Assembly: GCF_958295425.1 (NCBI RefSeq)
Contig: NC_081136.1
Span: 4,125,311-4,189,310 of the forward strand
From: Solea solea
Taxonomy: Eukaryota; Chordata; Actinopteri; Pleuronectiformes; Soleidae
DNA length: 64,000 nucleotides
Direction: 5' to 3'
Shown here: positions 59,684 through 64,000 of the stretch, one piece after another
Position numbering within the stretch: position 1 is the stretch's first letter
Layout of the letters: every line of letters starts with the position of its first letter
The notes under the pieces: generated by a model
The model's database searches: none
What the model saw: only the letters and a program-made list of their open reading frames with translations
Told to the model about the DNA's origin: nothing
Position numbers and translations under genes: made by a program

Positions 59684-60777
59684 CACGGCGGCCGTCATTA
59701 CCGACTTGCATTATGGGACGTATAGTTTTACAAAAGGCAATGGCACGGCGGCCAAAACAAAAGTGTGTAGATCACTAAAATCTATTTTTAGGTTAAAATG
59801 TAAGGATGGACACGCGTTTAGGGCTAACTGTTAAAAAATGGCCACGTGGGGAAAGGGAGTGTGTAGTTGCACAGTTATGACATATTTCACAGAAAGACCT
59901 AAGCCTTGTGACACAAAGCCTCCATCTACATGCATCAACTGCACAAAATCCATTTAAACCTGATCTAACATCTGGTCCTCCAACATCAGGTCATGAGCAA
60001 ACATCAAGGAAAATAAAAAAACCCTGCGCTCCTACTTTAAACGGAGGAATGCCACAGTCGGCCAGGACAGATCGGCACGGCGGCCGAGAAAATGCGCGGT
60101 AGATTCACCCAGAGAGATTTACGACAATTTCTCTTGGTGAATCCTCTTGAGGAAAGAAAGGTAATGTAGAGCTTGAATGAAGGAGACAGTAGTCCTCAGT
60201 AGTTATCTGTGGGCAACTGCACTGGCACGTCACTTGCCAACAACCAAGTGCTGAAGACTTTCACAAGTTCACACAAACCACACAACTTTTGATTTTATTC
60301 CCCTACTCTGCAAAAATAAAAAAAAGGAGGCCGAGAAGGTAGCCTCCCAAAAAAGAAAATTGAACTTACCACTCGTTGGTAGACCTAAAAAGGAAATGTT
60401 AGTGCAGTACAATTTGGCAAACCATATCTCAATGGGAACTGCTGAGCAGAATCCTATTGTCAATCTCACACACATCCCATTCAACACCAGGATCAGCATT
60501 CATTCAAAGTCAAGCTGCTAAAGAGCCTTAAAAACACCTCATTCTTACAAATCACTCAGCAGTCCGGCAAAAATATAAACTAGAGAGGACCAGATTAACA
60601 AACCACCGTCTCTGTAGCTAACGCTCCATGTACAACCCTGAGCTATCTGAGTGTTGGAAAGCAGGAGAGGTGAAAGAACGTGGCCATGTTGGACGTAAAG
60701 ATGGTTTCAGTACATTGTAGGAAAGCTGGATAGACACGGGCACGGCGGCCAAGCAAAAGAGTGGGGACACGGCGGCC
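59684..60777 (+). repeat. Five perfect copies of CACGGCGGCC
   Basis: Exact copies at 59684-59693, 59744-59753, 60076-60085, 60741-60750 and 60768-60777, all in the same orientation. Four are preceded by GG. Two share a longer context (GGCACGGCGGCCAA then CAAAAG). The surrounding DNA is otherwise AT-rich and not repeated. Function unknown. Confidence 0.9.
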
Positions 60778-61127
60778 ACCCAGAATTAAATTGCTTGAAA
60801 CCTACTGTTGGAAGATCTTCAAGAAGCTCAACCTGAAAAACAAGAGAGAAAAAGAACAGTTTTAGAGTCCAGTCTCGAACCTGTCAATGACGAAGTTCCT
60901 GCCGTGACAGGAGTTAAATAACTAGTTCAGGTGTTCTGGAAAGTGAATATGAAGAGCAGACATCGCTGCCAGCACAAAATCTATGTATCTTAATGCTTTA
61001 TATGCATGTTTGACCACCATTTTCAACAGGGTTTTTTTTCCAAAGTTCTCTCCCACTCCAAAGTCCATAGAAAAAAAAATTCTTGTGTTATTTTGTGACA
61101 CGTGCACATTTTGGTGCATGAAGTCAC

Positions 61128-61432
61128 ATGCAAACATGGTATGGAATTGGAGTTGTCAATATTTTCAAACACTTCACGAAGCAAAAAAATAATCGATTTA
61201 GTCATTCAAAAATATTGTATTAATTGTTTGAAAAAATACACTTGTTCTTTGCGGGCAAAGAGCTGCTGCTCTACGGCTGTCTCATTAGGTTTGTTATGGA
61301 ATTAGATTTGTGTCAAACACTTTTCAAACACTTTTCACGAAGCATACAAAACTTTTTAAGAATCAAAAATAGTCGATTTAATACTCCAAAAATATTGTAT
61401 TTGATGGTTTAAAAATATACTTGTTCTTTGCG
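61128..61432 (+). repeat. Local tandem duplication, two diverged units of about 150-165 bp
   Basis: Unit 1 (about 61128-61255) and unit 2 (about 61290-61432) share TATGGAATT, TTTTCAAACACTT, CACGAAGCA, AGTCGATTTA-type and TCCAAAAATATTGTATT blocks, and end TACACTTGTTCTTTGCG or TATACTTGTTCTTTGCG. A 35-bp GC-richer spacer separates them. Confidence 0.85.
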
Positions 61433-61622
61433 CTCCCTGGTTGGTTCATTGCACCGTGGTTTTTTGTTTGTGGACGGGCCTTAGGAAGCTGCCTGCTGAT
61501 TGGCTGGAGTTTTGTGGCGACAGCTCAATGGACCTGATTTCGCCACAGGCTTGAAGCAGCCGTTGGTCTGGAACTCGTTCCGTCGACATACGACAAAACT
61601 GTAAGAATCTAACGTTTGCCAG

Positions 61623-63600
61623 ATTATAAAGGTTAGATATTTACAATTATTTTGTCAGATGTTGAGGGGAAAAATTTGAGGAACGATTATAGTCTTAGTG
61701 TTAATATCTTTATATATTGTACTTTTTGGAAATGCAGGTTTTAGTTATTTTTTTGTCGCTCATTAGCATTTATTTTCAAACTTATTATCGATGTAATAAC
61801 GATTGATTGAGGCGAGGAGACCGACATGCTGCACTTTATCTTTGTTCAGGCCCGGACATCGTGACACAGATGACAGTGTGATGCACTGAGACCTGCAGTC
61901 ACTTCACCACTGATTCCCGGGGAGGCTGCTTGTCTTATCCTCACTATCGGTTCATAAAGTTACTGATAAATGTGATGAACACGTTTATTAGAGTTAAAGA
62001 TATAAAGATGTTGAATGCATTTATAAAACCAGGGGAGACCAGGGATAGTTGTAACACTTTTTGTAATTTTCAGCAATACATCAAAAACCATTTACACTGG
62101 AATCACCAATTTGTTTTATTATAAACTTCAATCTGTCAACTGTTGAAGTAACGTATTCATGTGGTTTTAATGAAATATGAACAAGTTGCAAAATTTTTAA
62201 TACAGTCTCTCCACTGGTACAACTGTCCCAGTGTATAGGGACTGTTGTAACATGTGTAAAATATACATAATGAATCAATCATACAGTCAAAATGAAAAAT
62301 ACTATTTATTAGTCATACCTTTTTTCTCATACTACATGACAATAAAGTGAAGCCGTTAAATTATAATATAAGAATTATAAGAAAATGATTATAATACTTT
62401 TTATTTGATGGCGCCTTTAATGGCACTCAAGGTTGCCTTACATCAAGTAAAAAACAATCGATAAACAATAAGCATTATTATTAGTTTTTAAAATAAATTC
62501 CTATATATAAAATAAATGAAGTATCACCAAACATGTTTTCATCTCATGTGAGCAAGCTTGACTGCTAGTTTGACACTTGTTAGCCATTTCAATTTTAAGC
62601 TTACAAAATAGTGATTCTAATAATTCATAGACATTTGATCTTAAAACAGCATCCAAAAAAGTACATCAGACAGGAAAGTATTTTTTTTTTTCTACCTAAA
62701 AAAACAAGCTTTTGTAGATAACACAAGCTTTTGTAGATAACACCATCAGGAAGTTTCAAATGTGGCTCTCTTTAACACTCACTGAGCATGCGCGCAGTGA
62801 GTGTCATCCTAATTGTTCCTAATAATTTGATCATGTTAGAGTCTGCAGATTTATTTTAATATTGTATGATTACTATATTAACCATAATACAAATTATAAC
62901 GACAAGTTGCGTCATTTGTAAGCCACCTATAAGAAAACAGTTAGAAATTTGAACTTCGACATTTAAACCAAAATACAAAGCATAGCAATGAGACCAAAAT
63001 CATATTCAATGGAATTTTTTTTTTTTTTTTTTTTTAATCATAAAAGTACTTAATGTTGTCATTTTCTTGGACCATAATATATAAAATCTCAGTTCTGTGA
63101 CAGCAACATTTTGTATTTTACAGCATTTTTGGCAGGAACCAGCCAGTTCATATTTCACACACTACAGACTTATTTTCCATTACCGTCAGTCACTTTTGGA
63201 CATACAGAAGCCCAAAGCTGTCAATATTAATAAAATATAAGACATCATTTAATTATCATATCAACAAGCTGTGTTAAATATCTATGTGAAATAATTGAGA
63301 TTAATTGTTCAAACCCAATTAAGCATTCATTTTCACAGATAGAATTTTTATTTCATTAGTCATGTTTGTACCAATTTTATTAAGTCCGTTATTATTTCTG
63401 TTAAAATTGTAATGGTATTGTATTTTTTAATTAATTACTGTATATTATTGTATTATTATACGAAAGAGATTAGTTTTTTTTCAAGGAGCATTTTTATTTC
63501 AGTGACCTCTGACATTTAGCATGTGGCTTAAACTTATAACGGACTGTTTATTTTTTTAATGGGTTTGCCTCTGGAAAACCCATGATTTTATATGCTATAA
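61623..63600. other. AT-rich stretch without a supported gene
   Basis: I see no exon here. Contents are a short perfect direct duplication AAGCTTTTGTAGATAACAC near 62706-62743, an A/T homopolymer near 63016-63035 and otherwise plain AT-rich DNA. Confidence 0.55.
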
Positions 63601-63619
63601 TGTGAGAAACTCCAATTAC

Positions 63620-63722
63620 ATTACAGAAAAAATATCGAGATGTATATATATATATATCGAGTATCGCCATTCAGCTAAGAAATATCGAGATATGACTTTT
63701 AGTGCATATCGCCCAGCCCTAG
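63620..63722 (-). repeat. ATATCG repeat end (CATATCGCCCAGCCCTAG)
   Basis: AAATATCGAGATGTATATATATATATATCGAG ... AAATATCGAGATATGAC ... CATATCGCCCAGCCCTAG. Its reverse complement starts TAGGGCTGGGCGATATG, an end I recognise from a frequent teleost element. A related but diverged end lies near 35581-35635. A CTGCTGTGACAAATAAAGGA retroposon-type tail follows at 63752. Confidence 0.6.
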
Positions 63723-64000
63723 CATGTTTATTATTTATTATCTTTACTGTCTCTGCTGCTGTGACAAATAAAGGACCATATCATCTTATTTTCACATTAT
63801 GCACATTTATTAAAACTCCAAAAGGTTTTGGTTGAGGTAGAAAGTTGTTTCTAAAAAGGTATCACTCACCTTATTTTTTTAAACAGTCAGTCATGAAGCA
63901 TGGACGAGTCCAACCTGGTCTCCGCGAGCAGGAAGCACAAGTTTGTTCCTTTAAAAAAGGAAAAAAAGTAATTTAATGACATTAAAATCTGATATCAAGT

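Noticed and set aside
1..64000. CRISPR arrays, bacterial operons, rRNA genes and retroviral genes
   Set aside because: None seen. Tandem arrays have no spacer structure, and the only reverse-transcriptase remnant is of the non-LTR LINE type.

Overview
This is a gene-poor vertebrate window, most likely from a ray-finned (percomorph-like) teleost. The evidence is spliced genes of vertebrate families, long (CA)n, (TA)n and trinucleotide microsatellites, short 75-90 bp introns mixed with long ones, and several interspersed repeats that I recognise as typical of teleosts. Family names come from recognition by eye, because no database search was possible.

Layout. (1) 1-27259 is the interior of a large intron of ppfia2 (liprin-alpha-2), which is transcribed from the minus strand. 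Its first coding exon is at 27260-27508 with a clean acceptor and donor, and the second coding exon is not in the window. (2) 27516 to about 36862 lies upstream of that exon and is probably a 5' untranslated intron. A CpG-rich block at 36863-37330, with a GTGAGT donor on the minus strand, is the best promoter/first-exon candidate. (3) A compound ACT microsatellite of about 920 bp (37490-38410) is followed by about 12 kb of repeat-rich intergenic DNA. (4) 50400-54831 (+) is a complete 12-exon gene for a 487-residue SLC7 light-chain amino-acid transporter, closest to cystine/glutamate exchanger xCT (slc7a11). All exon phases join without a break, and one intron is GC-AG. (5) About 250 bp downstream, on the opposite strand, is a broken C-terminal exon of an L-amino-acid oxidase gene (55095-55554). 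(6) 56.4-57.5 kb holds a large inverted repeat with arms of about 340 bp. (7) 58.7-61.4 kb is structurally odd: a GACA-rich block, a poly-G tract, five identical copies of a GC-rich 10-mer and a local tandem duplication. (8) The last 2.5 kb is AT-rich and mostly featureless, with a possible first coding exon at the right edge.

Function. Liprin-alpha-2 is a presynaptic active-zone scaffold. xCT imports cystine in exchange for glutamate, which supports glutathione synthesis. Nothing suggests that the two genes work together. The oxidase remnant cannot make protein. I see no bacterial-type system, CRISPR array, rRNA or intact tRNA. The most unusual signals are the inverted repeat, the clustered CACGGCGGCC motif and the oxidase pseudogene.
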